64,000 nucleotides of DNA from contig NZ_BPIJ01000002.1 of the NCBI RefSeq assembly GCF_026004055.1, positions 683,803 to 747,802 of the forward strand, written 5' to 3'. The position numbers and the translations under genes were made by a program. Every line of letters starts with the position of its first letter. The first letter of the stretch is position 1. Positions 63,808 through 64,000 of this stretch are shown here, in pieces. Source of the DNA: Meiothermus sp. (GTDB taxonomy: Bacteria > Deinococcota > Deinococci > Deinococcales > Thermaceae). Under the pieces are notes generated by a model. It saw nothing but the letters and a program-made list of their open reading frames with translations, made no database searches and was not told the DNA's origin.

Positions 63808-64000
63808 TCACGGTAGCTCTCTCAGCAAATCGTAGATTTCCGGCTGGTGCGGCGGTTCGGGCAGCAAAACCTCTAAAAGCTGGCCCCGTACCCCCTCCGA
63901 GACCATCGAGCCCAGGGCCACCGCTACCCGCACCAGGGGCCGGTCGTGCTCCTCGCCTACGGGATCGCGGCTGGGGATGACTCCATTGACCCGTACATTG
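63808..64000 (-). CDS. Partial C-terminus of an unidentified protein
   Basis: An open frame enters from beyond the right edge and ends at TGA 63808-63810. The 63 visible residues include VRVNGVIPSRDPVGEEHDR and end PHQPEIYDLLRELP. The 61-bp gap to nrdR suggests co-transcription. Family not recognised; only the C-terminus is visible. Confidence 0.55.
   Translation of the reverse strand, partial: NVRVNGVIPSRDPVGEEHDRPLVRVAVALGSMVSEGVRGQLLEVLLPEPPHQPEIYDLLRELP

Overview
The window (about 63% G+C by eye) reads as chromosome of a thermophilic member of the Thermaceae, most likely Meiothermus. This is inferred from the mix of gene families, the frequent putative −10 boxes only 6-10 nt before start codons, and the short genes packed with ATGA/GTGA/TGATG overlaps. 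I could not run a search to confirm the genus.

Layout. 1-8957 (+): an amino-acid/polyamine catabolic block: a GABA-type aminotransferase (cut by the window edge), a threonine-dehydratase-like enzyme, an orphan PotD-like binding protein, a GNAT / YtcJ-type amidohydrolase / AAC(6')-like GNAT trio joined by stop-start overlaps, a second class III aminotransferase, and an FAD oxidoreductase behind a perfect GTATAC palindrome. 8969-17289 (−): a xylan-utilisation operon: LacI regulator, sugar-binding protein, two permeases, GH10 xylanase, GH1 glucosidase, GH43 xylosidase, with LacI/CRE-type palindromes. 17540-24376 (−): LysR regulator, PotD-PotA-PotB-PotC-like polyamine importer and an aminobutyraldehyde-type dehydrogenase. 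26471-27913 (+) is a succinate-semialdehyde-type dehydrogenase, and 36371-38429 (−) holds agmatine deiminase plus N-carbamoylputrescine amidase. Together these would cover agmatine -> putrescine -> (missing oxidation/transamination step) -> GABA -> succinate.

28248-31372 (−): a MarR regulator coupled to a DHA2-type MFS exporter that carries an unusual ~435-residue loop with five 44-residue repeats between its last two membrane helices. 32.7-42 kb: housekeeping genes (metallo-hydrolase, zinc-ribbon coiled-coil protein, Nudix, SDR, histidine phosphatase, purM, gatB). 43.5-48.1 kb (−): a complete ABC importer ending in an alkaline-phosphatase-superfamily enzyme. 48.3-53.2 kb: pspA, trmB, an unknown gene, dcd. 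53.3-60.9 kb (+): an envelope cluster: Ig-like/dockerin-like lipoprotein, DUF1175 (YfaT-like) protein, 1490-aa alpha-2-macroglobulin with a CSEQ thioester motif, and an HExxH protein. 60.9-64 kb (−): ferredoxin-NADP reductase-type flavoprotein, nrdR and a partial gene.

Mobile DNA is the most striking structural aspect. One complete IS630-type element (24508-25613) splits the signal peptide of an M23 peptidase gene, and an identical 503-bp internal piece of it, without ends, splits a rhodanese gene 7 kb away. At least four families of non-coding, hairpin-rich, MITE-like elements occur, nested inside one another at 42.0-42.8, 49.2-50.6 and 62.3-63.2 kb: family A (~194 bp, TNA target duplications), family B (338 bp, YTAR duplications), family C (shares B's ends) and family D (~265 bp, TA ends).

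No tRNA, rRNA or CRISPR array was recognised.
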